From: Cornus controversa | Taxonomy: Eukaryota; Streptophyta; Magnoliopsida; Cornales; Cornaceae | Direction of reading: 5' to 3' | Assembly: GCA_026545225.1 (NCBI GenBank) | Contig: CM048845.1 | Location: forward strand, 107,954,533 to 108,018,532 | Length of the DNA stretch: 64,000 nt | Shown: positions 11,087 through 24,440 of the stretch, in pieces | How the letters are laid out: each line of letters opens with the position of its first letter | How positions within the stretch are numbered: the stretch's first letter is position 1 | Made by a program: the position numbers and the translations under genes | Notes under the pieces: model-generated | What the model saw: only the letters and a program-made list of their open reading frames with translations | Told to the model about the DNA's origin: nothing | Databases searched by the model: none

Positions 11087-14000
11087 ATGTTTTTGACAAG
11101 AGTTCTCGGGAGGACGCTCTTTGCTGCAGCCAAATCAGAATCTTCTGCTACGGCAACTGCTGCTTCTACAGTTAGGACTGGATACAATCCTCTAGAGGAG
11201 TTTTTTGAGGCAGACAGAAGTCCAGATGAGGACAAACCTGTGGTTTACGGTACAAACCTTTTCCTTCCATTGAGTTTTGCTGCTTGATATTCTAATAACC
11301 ATAAATAAAAATACATGGCTGCTCTTTTCAAACTGTGGATAGAAGTATATAAGTTATGCCATGGTTTGAAATTCCAGAAAATTATAACAAAATTTAATGT
11401 TATCAATCATAAGACATTTATTGGGGAAATGGAAAAAAATGAACACTGCTTTAGGTTTATAATTTTCGCACAAATATTGGGTTGGACATTTTCCTCCAAT
11501 ATATTGTGTAATCAACAGGTTTGGAAATTATAAAGAAAATGTTCAACATGGCAACAATTTGAAACTTGATGGGAGTGATCTGAAAGACTGAAACCTTGTC
11601 GCAATATTGAAAACTGCAAAAATGTAGAATACTCCAGAATAGAGGAAAGGTCAAAATAGAAAAAGTTTTCATGCTAAATTTTGGTTGCCATTAAATAAAT
11701 ATTCATCTCTGGTGCGGTAAGCATTCAGAGAAACAGATATAGCTTCCGAGAGGAATCAATAATACAATCTTGAAGGACTCAAAAATTTAATCTGATTCAT
11801 TTGTTGGTGGAGAATAGCTTTGTATTTATCTTTCTATTAGACGATTGAATAGTAGAATTATTAAAAGATAATGCCATCCCAAACAAATATTGTTAATACC
11901 ATCAATGGAAAAAAATGGTCATGAGGGGTGGTATGGATATCCTAACCCTTGGCATTATGCACAAAGTGGCTCTTGTGTATCACATTGAGAGATTTCGAAA
12001 ATTAGACCTAATTTCTCTTCTTCTTCTTCTTCTTCTTTTATATATATCTATGTATTTTCCAATATAGGGTTAAGTTCGAGTTGAACTGGTCAAACGGGTT
12101 GGCTTGGCTTGTTAAGATTATGCTCAGTTTTGACTCAAGTTAGACTCAGTGTGGACTCAGATTACTAATAATTCAATAAGAATATTATGCTAATACTAAT
12201 ATAGGTTGGATTCGGATTCACCTCGGGTTGTTGACACCTCTGTCCAAGCCAACCCGAATTGAGGTCAGTTTGAAACAATTCAATCCAAGCCCAACCGGAG
12301 CAACAAAGGAGCTTCCCAAGACCTTCCAGAGCCAGGTTGGGCTCGGGTTGGGTTCGAGTTGTCCTGCAGGTCCTGCTCAAGTTGCACTAGGAATCTAGGC
12401 CTTTCTTTCTGGTGGGACCATCACGTTTTAATTTGTTTATGAAATAAGTGAGAACAAAAATTTTGTGTTTTCTTCTCTTTTGCGATTTTTGCTCACACTT
12501 ATCAGAAAAGGAAAATAGAAGCGCACCACCAAATATGTTTTTTGTTAAGTTTTCTAAATTTTTGAAATCGTAAATAAAAAATGAGACCAAAACAATTAGT
12601 AAACAGGTCCTTGATAATTATATCTGCAACACCAATGACTAGTATGTAGTAGGCCTCTGATGTAAGTCAATCTCTTTTAGACGTAATGAGGTTCCCTTAA
12701 TCAAATAATGGTAGGAAAGAAAAAGGAAAGAGCGGAAGAGTTGGTAGTCAAGCTGAAGAGAATAGTGAGAAGAAAAAAGCACAAAGAAAGATGATGTGAC
12801 ACAGAATACTCTGTTATACTTCGAAAACCTTTGTATAACAAATTTCTTTTCCGTCGTCTTTTTTTTGTTTCAACTTTTGAAGCTTGGTTCTAAAGAATCC
12901 TTTTTATTATGCTCTATTTCTTTCAGGTCGAAGTTGGAAAGCTTCTGAGTTGCGTCTTAAGTCCTGGGATGATCTTCACAAGCTATGGTATGTCCTTATG
13001 AAGGAAAAGAACTTGTTGATGACTCAACGCCAGATGCTTCATGCACAGAACCTGCGGTTTCCTAACCCAGAGCGTATACCCAAGGTATGACTGAGCTTCT
13101 TCGATTCTCTTTTTCTTTTTAACAATATTTTATACTTGTTACTTCACCAACTTCTTAGATGTTTGTTTTGTACACTGTTTTGTATGAGTTGAATGAGGTA
13201 ACATTTTCCTTCAAACCTGTGCATTGCTAATCATGCTTCACTGGTCTGGAATTACATTAATAATTTTGTATTACTCTCACACTAGGAATAACAAGTACCT
13301 TACTTCATGTTAACCAAATGGGATGCTTACAATCCTGTATGAATGTTCCAAGTTATTTTCATTGCAGTATGAGCAAACAAATGAAACAACCAAGTTCAAT
13401 TGGAATATTTCTTTGAACTCTTGCTTTTTGTTCAAAAAGATGAACCACCATATATTCTAACCATCCCCTTGTTTCCACAAATATAAAATATAGCATTTCT
13501 GTTTTAGTATAGATATCCAGTACTTATTTTTCATTATCGATCATCTGCCATCCAAGCTTCACCAAAAGGGCTTGATGAATATCAAAAGTCTTCCTGAACC
13601 CTAGACCTCCTACTTCTTTTTGGTTTACAAATAGGTTCTAGACTTCGGTGCTAACAATTGCTTTCCAATTCTACTTTCCCACCATAACCTTCAAATTTTG
13701 GCTTAACAAAGATTTTAGGTAAATCAGAGGAGGCATGGTCTGTACTAAAAGTGAGCTGTTGATTTAATAAGGATGCTCCAACCAGCATAAGAGAGCGTCT
13801 TAGCTTTCCAATCTTTCAGCTTCCTATTTATTTCTCCATATTGTATTGGAAACGTTCTTTTTTGGATTTTCAGTTTATTGGGGGATGCCTAGGTCCCTTT
13901 CTCCCTTGCTTTAGATATAGCACTTCTTTAAGAGCTCTGATACTGCTTCAGATGCAATGCCACTCTTTGCTATCTTTCCTGTTCACTAGCTGGCCAAACC

Positions 14001-17000
14001 ATTCTTCACACTTAGGAGATATAAATATTAATAGCCACTGTCATCTGCATTAGCTCAATCAAACATCAATACATCATGTGAAAACACAAAACAAGAAATA
14101 GGATTACATTGCTGAGCAATTTGATACATGGATTAAACCTTCCTGCTCATCCTTGGTGAAGATCTTTCAAAGCACTTGCAATGGAAAGCAAGGGGGACGT
14201 AGGATACCCTTGGCGTAGTCCTTTTTGAGGATTAAAAAGTCCAGTGGGACATCCGTTCCTAAGAATTGAGAATGATGCTGTAGACACAGAACCAAAATTG
14301 ATCAGGGTACCATAAAACAGAAAACTTGAAGATAAATTGCCACTCTAATCTATCATAAGCTTTAAAACATGTATATCTTAATTGCCATCAATGCTCCTTT
14401 GCCCCTTTTCCTTTTCAAAGTATGAAACTGAGAGAACTTAAACGTAGAAAAGATCACTCAAGCATGGGATCTCACAAAGATCAAATATCTCAAATTAAGT
14501 TAAATATATTTCTCTGAACATGAATAATTTACACAGGAGAAATATCCATTAAACAAGTGTGAAAAAGAAAAAACAAACCATATTGTTTTATCTTCAATAG
14601 AAGGCCAACATCTCATATTTTCCTTGCGACGTGATTGTCTAGTTTGGGAATTTTTTTTCTTGCTTTTGAGTTATTGTTTCTCTTCTTCCGAGCTGTAGAG
14701 AATAAGGGAAGAAAAATGAGATTGCGGAATAGGGCTAACCATGTTAGTAGGAGTGACTAGAGCCATTAGATTCGTCCAATCTAATGACCTAGGATTGATA
14801 AACATGGAAGGGTATACAATTTACCAAAATAATACCATGTGGTAGTAACACAATAATTCTTATAACATTTTTAAAATGGCCAGGTCTGACTTGGGAGTTG
14901 ACTGAGATGCATTAGGGAACAAATGTCTTGCATACCCCCTTTTTGTTCACAAGTCCTAGCAAGCTGAGTTTGAGCTTGTCAAGCCCTGGCTCACTAATGA
15001 AACAAGCCTGGAAATTGGCCTTGAATTCTCAGCTTATTTAGCAATGTGAATGAGCTTTTTGTTGAGCCAAACCTGAGTTTTTTCATGAACTTGGTCTGTT
15101 TGAGGCCCCAATGATTTTGTGTTTTGATTAATAAATCTCTCCTTTTAATCATCTTATTGATGCATAAGGTGGAATTTTCTTTTGAGAAGTGCCATAATTT
15201 GAAAAACCTCATTCTATCCAATTTTTGACGGAAAAGCCTTCCTCTCTTTCTTTCTTTTTTTCCTTTCATTTCCCCCCCTCAAATTTAAGCCTCATCCCTT
15301 TTCGAACATGTAACATTTCTCTTTGCTATTTCCATTAGGTGGAAGTGGATATGCTTTCTGTTTTTTTCTCTTAGCCAGATACTTGGATTTCTAATGCCAA
15401 CTTGCGTATACAGGCTAGTAACTAGAGCTATCACTATCAATCAAACTGTGAATGGTTTATTTCTATTTGGATATTCACTTTCACTGGCCCATTACTTTGC
15501 CCATGCCTATGTTTTCCTTTTGTTTTTATTGTGGGGAACACATGATGGTTTCCTTTGAATTTACAACAATGCTCAAGAAAAAAGATTGAAGATGTTCATC
15601 TATGCTAACAAAGGTAGAAAAAAGAGCAATAAACTAGTTGCAAAAGGTGTCAATTTTGTTAAAAATTCAGAAAAAATAAAAAATTGATTTCTCCTAGCCT
15701 GTGTGACACCTGAAAATTAAATATATTTGAAACTCAACTATATGTAATCATAAACAACTCAGATGGTGTGATTAGGTCCACTTTTATTTGTAATACTTGT
15801 TTTTTTAATCACAAAATTTAAAAATCAATCATCTAATCAAACAATTAAACCACCACAAAAAATACTGCACACAATTTTTATGTGAAAGCCTCAAAGGAGA
15901 AATCACAGACCCAGTCCAAGCTTTGAGGATGGCAATTTGTGTTAATGGGTCGTATCCACATTGTGAATAAAGCTATTTTTTGTTATATGGGTCGACCCGA
16001 ACACAACCCGTTTACTAAAGAGATAACACGACATGACTCGTTTAACCTATTTAATAAATGGGTTGTATAACTGGTAACACGACATGATTTGTTTAACAAT
16101 CTATTTATTATTTTATCTTAAATATAAAATGCAATTATTAACAAAAATAAAATATTGAATTAAAAATTATGGAATGACTAAAATTTTCATTTTATCTCAA
16201 TAAATCACACAATTAAACAAGGGTTCACTCTAGTGCCATACAAATTTAAATATATTACTTGTTATGTAGGTTGAAATAGGTCACGAGTCGATTTAGGTTG
16301 ACTTGACACAATTATGACACGATTAATTAAACGCAGCAACGGAGCCGGGAATTTTGTTGAGTGGGGGCACCATTGAAGAATAATAAGATAAAAATATATA
16401 TATATATATTTTTAAAACAAAATAGTAAATATAAAATGGTATAATTTGATTGATAATATTTTCAATTGTGACATTTACAATTGTTCTTGATGAACTTTAA
16501 ATTAAGCAAGATTTTCATACAAAATTGAAGAGAAAAGCTATGTATATTTAAGAAACACATTTATACAAAATAAAGCAAATTCAAATGTCAGCTTGTATTC
16601 TAGTGTATCTAATTAGCTCTTACGGTGTATACTATTAAGAATTTTCTAATAAGTCAAATTAGTTAAGACTCAACAAACCTAGAAAGTCCTTGCTTACAAT
16701 AATTTAAAAATTAATGAATGAGACTTGTTTTTGTATTGGAAACTTGAACTATTTTCAGTTAGGTAATCCAAATCAAAAATTAATTTATAATTAGATTAAA
16801 GTTATCGGAGTACAAAGATGACAGATACGGAGGGTCACACACAGGTTCCCAACTCGACTCCACAACCCAGCTATTGGTTAAACTCCTCCATACAAAACAT
16901 TCTTCATTGGTTGTCCACATGACTTCACGAGCCCAGGCATTCTTCAGGTACTCTCATAATCTTTTTGGGTTTCACAATGTTTGTTTGTAGAAATCCAAAA

Positions 17001-17969
17001 TTACGGATCACATGTTTAGATGGGCAATACTCAATCAAGGGTAAAGTGGTGCAGCTGATGTTGATCTAATGATTTAATGATCTGCTCCATCAAAATCTCA
17101 TACACAAGGCCACTATGGATAATCAAACATCGTGTCAACTATAGAGGAATTTCTGTGACTGCATTCTCTGAATTCTGTTGGAGTAGAAGCCTTTTTTCGT
17201 GGTAGAATGGGGAGTTCATTAAAACTTTGATTTCTCAAATGTAAGCAAGTGCATCCTCTGTGTCACATTAATAACTTATGGCTATTCTGTCAGACAAATT
17301 TTAGATTGCTGTCGAACGTCAGCTTGCTCATATTATCATACATCTCTTTCTCTCTTTTCCCTCTTCTTGGATGTGTAGGCTCTGTCACTGTAATCTGGCC
17401 TTTTATTTTTGATCTTGTACTAAGATACACTAAATACCAGCCAAATCTCGATGAAGAAAAGAAATTATTGCAGCTACGAAAACTACAACAACCTCTGTGA
17501 ATGGACACTTTCAGTTTTGCATTCACTACAGACTTTAGAGGGAGTCAGTTAGTTATTTTGACGCTAGAGATTAATTTGTTGCTAAATAGATCGATCCTTT
17601 AATTCTTTGTGCTACAAACTTACTCCTGTATTTGTTGTGATGCCATTTTTATGCCACATTCGCTATTACAACTAGAAATTCCTTAGTTATTGCGTACCTG
17701 TTCCGGCTTATGCCATTCTGTTGCCAATAATTTGGAAAAGAAGTAACAGATATATTGCTATTTCTGGTTAAATTGTTTCATTTAGAGTTCAAATTGTTCT
17801 TTTATTTACTTGACAACGTAATTCTTATTTGGGTTTTTGGTTGATGATAAATGAAATTCAGGTGAGGAAGTCAATGTGCCGAATCAAGCATGTTCTTACT
17901 GAGAGAGCAATTGAAGAACCAGATCCAAGGAGGTCCGCTGAGATGAAGAGGATGATAAATGATTTATGA
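11087..17969 (+). CDS. MRPL47: mitochondrial ribosomal protein L47 (uL29m), complete, 3 coding exons
   Basis: Exons 11087-11249, 12927-13084 and 17862-17969 join in frame to 142 aa. Junction 1 splits a glycine codon (G|GT) and junction 2 is in phase 0; all introns are GT/AG (1677 and 4777 bp). The product is a nuclear-encoded protein of the mitochondrial large ribosomal subunit, homologous to bacterial L29, which sits near the peptide exit. The N-terminus ([20 protein letters not shown]) is basic and serine/alanine-rich, fitting a mitochondrial targeting sequence. The plant-conserved stretches follow: [41 protein letters not shown], then [24 protein letters not shown] and finally [24 protein letters not shown]. 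Length agrees with plant homologues (about 140-145 aa). The stop is TGA at 17967-17969. No frameshift was seen, so it looks functional despite repeat-rich introns. Confidence 0.93.
12012..12395. repeat. TTC microsatellite and GGTT/GGGT-rich repeat in L47 intron
   Basis: A (TTC)n run at about 12015-12037 is followed by a stretch rich in CGGGTT, TTGGGCTCGGGTTGGG and their complements. This composition resembles the GC-rich hAT MITEs found elsewhere in the window, but I could not find clear terminal repeats or a target duplication, so the class is open. Confidence 0.4.
15925..16335. mobile_element. degenerate hAT-MITE-like repeat in L47 intron
   Basis: Contains GGATGGCAATTTGTG near the left end, and the internal words GGGTCGACCCGAACACAACC, AACACGACATGA and TTGACACAATTATGACACG, which recur in the better-preserved MITE at 25256-25958. 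The ends and TSD are not resolvable. Confidence 0.4.
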
Positions 17970-18889
17970 TGACTACCAGCTCAATCGTCTGTTCCAATTA
18001 GCACTGATCAGGTTTTTTGGGTTGATATTGATTATGCTTTTATGTTTCTTTTTGCCTGGGTTTGGCATCTAAGGCTGCATGTACCAGTAATTCTGCTAAT
18101 ACCTATATAAATGGACAAGTTGCAGTCTGTTAATTTACAATGATGACTCTATTTATCAGGGAGATCTGTAATTTAAGAAAAAATGATTAATTAATCAAAT
18201 CATAACATAGGTGGCATATATGCATGGTGACACCTGGAAACATCGATACATCTTTGAATGCTTTTGATGCTCATGTACCTTTGATCTAAATAATCTTCTT
18301 GCATAAAGTGGCATGGAAACTATAGAACCTTATGATGTAGGATGAACAATGCTCTTATAACAAGGTAATACATGACAAGAAAGAAAGAAGGGGATGAGAT
18401 TAAGATGAGATGTGGTTAGAAGAAATAGGGGAAGAAATTGACAAGGGTATGAGAAAATAGGTTTAAAAGATGAGGCTAGAAAGATTTAAGGGTTGAGAGG
18501 AGCAAGAACAGTGTAGGGAAAAAAGACAAGAGAATTGTAATCACAAATATTATTCAACAGTCAAAAGCTAAATAAGTATTAACATAAGAGCCTTTATATA
18601 GGCAAAACAATAAGCAAACCCTAATAAAGCCTAAAATAAGAAAAAACTAAAATTATCCTAAAAATTAAACATTACTGAAATAATAAAAATAAATATTTAA
18701 TCCCAGATCTACTAAATACTACCAAATCCCTAAATTTATCTATATTTGTTCCTTCTCCAAAAATAGAGGTAAATCTTTTGCAATTCAAGCTTGCGGGCCG
18801 TGTCTTGATATCCATCACCTTCTATGGGCTAAAATTTGTTAATGCCTTCAAATGTATTTAACCATACATTTTTTTGGTCAAATAATTTT
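17970..18889. other. L47 3' region and intergenic DNA
   Basis: The L47 3' UTR presumably covers the first 150-250 bp. From about 18360 the DNA resembles decayed retrotransposon sequence, but I could not define an element. No coding potential seen. Confidence 0.4.
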
Positions 18890-20400
18890 AATCATACATT
18901 AAAATTATTTCTTAAGACGGATACACCTTATATATATGCTCAACTCAATCAAAAATAGCTTTATTTAAGCTATCTGGAGTTGGTTACCTTAATCCTTTTT
19001 CATAATTCCAATACATCTAAGACTGTTATTTAGTTAAACCATAGTAAGTCATTATATCCTTCTTTAAATTTGGATTCATTTTCATTTTGGTCATCTCTCT
19101 TTCTTGGCATTACAGTCAATATACCCCATGCCACTCTTCCGTAGTAGTGTAGTTTTCGGTCTTCGTTGCACATATTAAACCACCTATTTTATCTTATTTT
19201 GTTTTCTACGAGTGTTACTTCAACTGTAATGCGAATGTATTCATTTGTAGTTTCATCATTTCTTGTTTCACAGTTCACCATTAGCATGTTTTTGGGCTTT
19301 CAAACATTTTGTTCCATAAAATGTGGCTAGTATAGTAACTGCTTTATCTGATTTGCCTACCAATTGTAGTTGTATATGTTGATCACACTACCATATATTC
19401 AGTTTTACTGTTATTTATCATCTTTCTACTACTTCTAATTCAGTGTTCATCCTTACTCGATTTTGGTTGATTAAAAAAACATAATCACTAAATGGCATAT
19501 ACTACGAAACCTCATGTTTGTAATCTATAATTAAGACCAAAAAGAATTGATCCTTGGCGTAAGTATTTAATAATTAAGAGATTTTTTTACTCACTTTTGT
19601 CTTTATGATGGTCACAGTTTTATATTACATTTTTAATTGTGTTCGTAAATTTATTTGTACCTATTTTATCTTTAAAAATCCACCATCTTATATCTTTGGA
19701 ACATCATTATAGGCCTTCTCCAAAACCTACAAAAATCATATGAAGATCTTTCTTCACTACATATTTTTCCATTTCCTTGATGAGTAATAGAATATCTCTT
19801 TGATCGCCCAAGCAGAAGTCCAAATTGATTCTTTTTGAGACTGTAATTTCAATTTTCAATTGATGCTCATTCACACTCTTCCAAAGTTTTATGTATGATT
19901 TGTGAATTTAATTTTGCAATAATTTGTACAACTTTGTCTATCACACATTTATATATATATATTTACTCAAATACTTTTGCCCCTAGTTACTATGATCTTA
20001 TTTAATGATTTTGTTAGTCAAGACAAGTGTTTATTCCCTGTAAACACTATAAGGAATGTCATTTGGTACTAAAGCCTTTCATATTTCAATCTTATTTAGT
20101 GCATTTTTTACTTTCACTTTCACCACGATTCTATGAATAAGTATCTTCTATAATCTTCCCAAGGTTATTATATTTTGTTCAAACTCAAGTTTCCTATATA
20201 ATTTCCATTGAACGACTTCTTAAAAGTAACATTTTGAGCTTTCTCTAAAATTCAGCATTTTTTACTAAATCCTCACTCTTAATGCTCTTCATATGATTAA
20301 AATATAACTTTTTCCAATCACTTGAATCATGGATATGAATTGAATTGCAACATATTTCTGTTTTTCTACTCTAAGGTGTTATATAATCAGATCTTATGTT
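18890..20400 (-). mobile_element. RTE-like LINE relic
   Basis: On the minus strand, 19810-19650 reads RDILLLIKEMEKYVVKKDLHMIFVGF and then DVPKDIRWWIF, matching the fingers/palm region of plant RTE-type RT ([34 protein letters not shown]). Nearer the 3' end (19370-19250) the LYGTECW-type segment is recognisable. The 3' terminus is near 18935. Many stops. Confidence 0.6.
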
Positions 20401-20767
20401 ATATTTAGTTGGGTGCTCATCAATGCAAGGACACTGAAGTTCATGGAGTGTTGTTTCTTTTCAGCTACTCAACATAGCAGGCACATGGCATTCAATTGAT
20501 GAGTTAGTTGAGAACTATATATTATGCATAGATTTATATAGGGGCATGGCTGCTGACCGTTTAAGATGATTTAAGTCTGCATTTCAATGGGAAAGTTTAT
20601 GCACAACGAAACTGTTTATTTATAAAAAAAAGGCTAGACTAGTGCACAAGACTATCATTATTGCAAAATCAAGAAAGGGCATTTGTAGAGGCTTTTTTAT
20701 TTTTATTTTTTATATTTGAATCTATGACTTAAAGGTTACAGAATGGAACAATTTTAACATTGTGCCA

Positions 20768-20814
<47 letters not shown>

Positions 20815-23082
20815 TTTAAATATTCATATATTTCCATACTTATATCTGTGTTTATATAATGGTTGATGAGTTTGTATTGATAAAGTAAATCAGAAGATCT
20901 TCTTTTTCCTTAATAAAAAGTGAAAGCATGTTGCTTTTAGAAAAATTCGAAGTTTTCCTTTTCCTTTTTCTTTTTCTTTTTCTTTTTTTTTTTCGTAAAA
21001 TTTATTAAACTTGAAAATATTTTAACCATAAACATGGTACCAGAGTAATGTGAAAACTAGTTTGCTATAGAGATTCTTACATTGAAAAGAAACTATCGAA
21101 CAAGGGGGCGAAAAAGCAATTTTACTTATTTGAAACGTCTGCGACTTGGATGATAAATTTATGCAATTGACAATATATTATCCACGAGTTACGTGGACTT
21201 TTATTTTTTGTGCAGTCTTTACGGTCTCTGACATCAATCTAGTATAGAGTGTATAACAGAGATAACCCTCGCAGGACGAGTCACGAGTTCTTTTTGTTGA
21301 CCGTTGCATTAAAATACTTATTTGAATTTTCATATAACTTAAAAACCATTTATTATTATTTTTTTTTCATTGCAATCAAGAACACAAGATTACAAGAACA
21401 AGATCATAAAGATCTGAGACATCACCGAAATCACAAATAATAAAAATTAAACAACAAGATCTCGGCAAAAGAGGCAAAAAACCTCATGACAGAAAAAGGA
21501 ACGAGAGTCATGATCGAGATCGCCCGCACCTAAACCGCCAACAGGTGGACATGCCACCAAACCCGCACATGAGTAAATCAAGCCGGGAGAGAAGAACCCG
21601 CACATGAGTAAATTCAATGGTTGATAAAGACATAGCTCGTAACTCTCTTTACCAGAAGACTCTTTTAATAGTCTTATACTCTTATTTATTGGACATTTGT
21701 TTTTGTGCATAGACGAACATAAGGTAATTTAAAATAGCACAAGAGTAGATTTGGGTATTTATACATGTATACAGACAATTGTAAATATGTGTATGATTTA
21801 TATATGTAGATCTCGTTATGGTGACCTACTCATTTGACGAATGAGATTCGGCAATTGTTACATTCACCACAATCACAACGATCTTGTAATATAAAGTGTT
21901 AGTATTTTGTTATTTTACTTTTTTTTCTTTTTCGTTTTGGTTTTTTAGTTAAGATTACAATTTGGGCCGGTTAAATTTTAGGGTTTTGTGACAATACTTT
22001 AAAAGAAGAGAGACGGTATCTTATTGATTATTGTGTAAGAGTTCTTGTTAGACACTATTTATTAAAGTCATCAAAAAATCGATTTAACATCTTAGCATTA
22101 CTCATGCAAAAAAAAATATTAGAACCTATAAATATGACTGAACTGGACAGAATCAAACTTGATTATATTGTTTGGTTCAATTTTGTAATAGAATGACTCA
22201 ATTTTGGTTTTAAAAATTAAAGAATTATTGATTATGATTCGATTATGATTTAGGATCGAAAAAAATTGAACTGAACCGTTAATGATAATTATTTACATAC
22301 AGACACATTATATAATACACATTTTCATTTATTTTTGTAGATAACAATCATAACATACCATACATGATACACCACGATACATAAGATTATAATATATATA
22401 TATACACACTTTTGATTTTATTTTTTATTTGATTAATATGAATATATATGTGCATATATATATATAATAAAGTTCAACTTGTGAAATGGTACTGAACCAA
22501 AGTGATCATCAATCGTTCAGTTCATTTTGATTTTACTGATTCTAATAGTAAATTCTAATGTTTCTAGAACAATGCTGGTTCGATTCCAATTCATTCTAGA
22601 ATTAGATTGATTTGTGTACACCCTTAATTAGGTTAGTTAAGGGCAACTCGTACCCAAAGGAGGCGTAAAATGGTCAATTCAAGACAAATCCAACTTAAAA
22701 AAAAGTTCAATCTAAACATTTTTTTTATTACTTGAGATACAGTGTTAGGTTTTTTTTTTTTTTTTTTTTCCATTAGACATGAATATTATTAATATTTCAA
22801 GAATGATACTACCCATGTAGTGATGGCACCTACGTGACAAAACACTTTATATAAATAGTTTTGGACAGATACGAGAGTAAAAATTGAAAACCCGTGCAGT
22901 TGTGGGATAGAGATGAAAAAAGGTCACCCTTGTCTACCCGATTATATTAAAAAATTATAATTTTGTCTATATAATATATTTTATATTAAAAGCCACTCAA
23001 CCCACCTCTCTCTCATAACACACATCTCTCTTTTCATAATGTATGAGAACCTTTATGAATTATTACGATGTTTCTATAGTAA
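20401..23082. other. AT-rich intergenic DNA
   Basis: No gene recognised. Holds a (TA)n tract (20771-20809), pyrimidine runs at 20955-20995, two copies of CCCGCACATGAGTAAAT near 21568 and 21596, a (TA)n at 22393-22404 and a T run at 22750-22769. A CACGAGTTC/GTCACGAG stretch near 21275 is unexplained. Confidence 0.4.
20771..20809. repeat. (TA)n microsatellite
   Basis: About 19 uninterrupted TA units, seen directly. Confidence 0.95.
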
Positions 23083-23560
23083 TGTTAGAAATATATAAAG
23101 AGAATTTGTATTTGATTGAATTTTATATTTAAAAACAATACAATTATCTTTACATATTTCTAACATGGTATCAGAGTCTACCAATTTCTCTGACGGTGAC
23201 AACGAAATATGAAGACTATCAAGAATTGGTAAACTTTGATACCATGTTTGAAATAAATAAAGAAAATTGTATTGATTTAATTGATAATATTATGAACAAA
23301 ATATAAGGGCTTATTTATAGACACATAATTTTGGAGGTTAAGTAAACTTAAGAGATAAGAAATCTAGTATTAAATGATTTAGGAGAAAGTGTAAGAAACC
23401 TATTAGAAAAATATATATAATCTATAATAAAAAATATATAATTTAACAAATAATATTAAATCTCAAAATTCAATTGAAAATTTGAATCCTATTTATATTT
23501 ACATTAAATAAAATAAATTATTATCATTGAAAAATTATTTTATTATTTATATTTATAATA
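23083..23560. mobile_element. two inverted retrotransposon LTR ends with facing primer-binding sites
   Basis: A + strand LTR end (ATATTTCTAACA, ending 23165) is followed at once by a tRNA-iMet-type PBS, TGGTATCAGAGTC. Forty bases on, the mirror image appears: 23224-23244 is the inverted PBS (ACTTTGATACCA), abutting a minus-strand LTR end starting TGTTTGAAATAAATAAAG at 23245. The minus LTR has a TATA-like CTATAAATAAGC near 23320. So the two LTRs point at each other with only about 79 bp between them. The outer limits are not defined. Confidence 0.5.
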
Positions 23561-23939
23561 CAATTATAAAAATACTTTCTTAAATCCGTGTCCATCTCAT
23601 TTAATAAACAATATGAAGATGGAGAAGTCAATAAATGAAAACGGATATGGAGGTGGAATTCCGACCTAAACCCGCCCGTTGGCATCCCTCGTGTTCATTA
23701 AATTTCCCAAACACAAATACGAAACGACCGTGCGACTTTATCAATTAAAAAGTCAAAATAAAACGGTTCAGTCAAAACAGTCACATCCTTGTATCTCACA
23801 GTATCTAACTTCACCGCGGGTAAGCTGATTATTTCCCTACCCAGACTGCCCGGTCTGCCCTTACCTGCCCGGTCTGCTCTACCCAAGTACCAAGTACACC
23901 TTTCCTTTTGCCTTCTGGCGAGCCCTCACGACATCATTT

Positions 23940-24440
23940 CCCTACCTCTTCTCTCTCTATATCTCTCTCTATATATATATGATCTTTTTCTCTCTCTCCA
24001 TCTCTCTCTCTCTCTCTCTCTCGATATCATTTTCTCTTTTCCTGTATTTCGCAGTTTTTCTTTCTGTATTGTGGAATTTCCTATCCTTCGAAAGGCGGCT
24101 CTTCCTCCGTTTCTCTATCTCATCTCTGTCATTCTTTATTCGATCTGGAATTTTGTGGTTCTTAGCTTCAACGAGATCGATACAGATCGTTCAATCGATA
24201 CGTTTGCGGAGAATTGAAGCCCTAGTGTAGAAATTCAATTCCTTTGCGTCGGGGCGTATTGACGAAAATTAGGGTTCCTGTGATTTTGGTGATTCTGAGA
24301 TGGTGGGAGAAGGGCGTGAAGGTGATCTAGGGCTTCGTGCGACGCCAATTGAAGAGTTCTAGGGTTTCTTGGTGAATTAGATTGGGATTGATGGTTCTCG
24401 TTGGGGACGAAGCTGAAACTGGGGAAGATGCAAGGCTATT
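23940..24440 (+). promoter_or_regulatory. SUO 5' leader with CT repeats and uORFs
   Basis: Pyrimidine-rich leader with a (TC)n tract (about 23998-24022) and TATATATATG near 23972-23980 that could serve as a TATA element. Three upstream ATGs precede the conserved start: 24300-24362 (20-aa uORF), 24391-24528 (45-aa uORF overlapping the main CDS) and 24428-24460 (10-aa uORF also crossing the main ATG). Two overlapping uORFs should force leaky scanning or reduce translation. The transcription start site is not known; if it lies downstream of 24300, fewer uORFs apply. Confidence 0.5.

Noticed and set aside
12387-12590. 67-codon minus ORF in L47 intron
   Set aside because: No resemblance to a family, intronic, composition like random AT-rich DNA.
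17249-17500. 83-codon ORF as an extra L47 exon
   Set aside because: It has no resemblance to L47, and the conserved protein joins exon 2 to exon 3 (13084 to 17862) without it.
23789-24230. Open frames of 142 and 83 codons upstream of SUO
   Set aside because: They translate the CT-rich leader and promoter (Ser/Leu/Ile-rich runs), show no family resemblance and overlap each other; treated as leader DNA.
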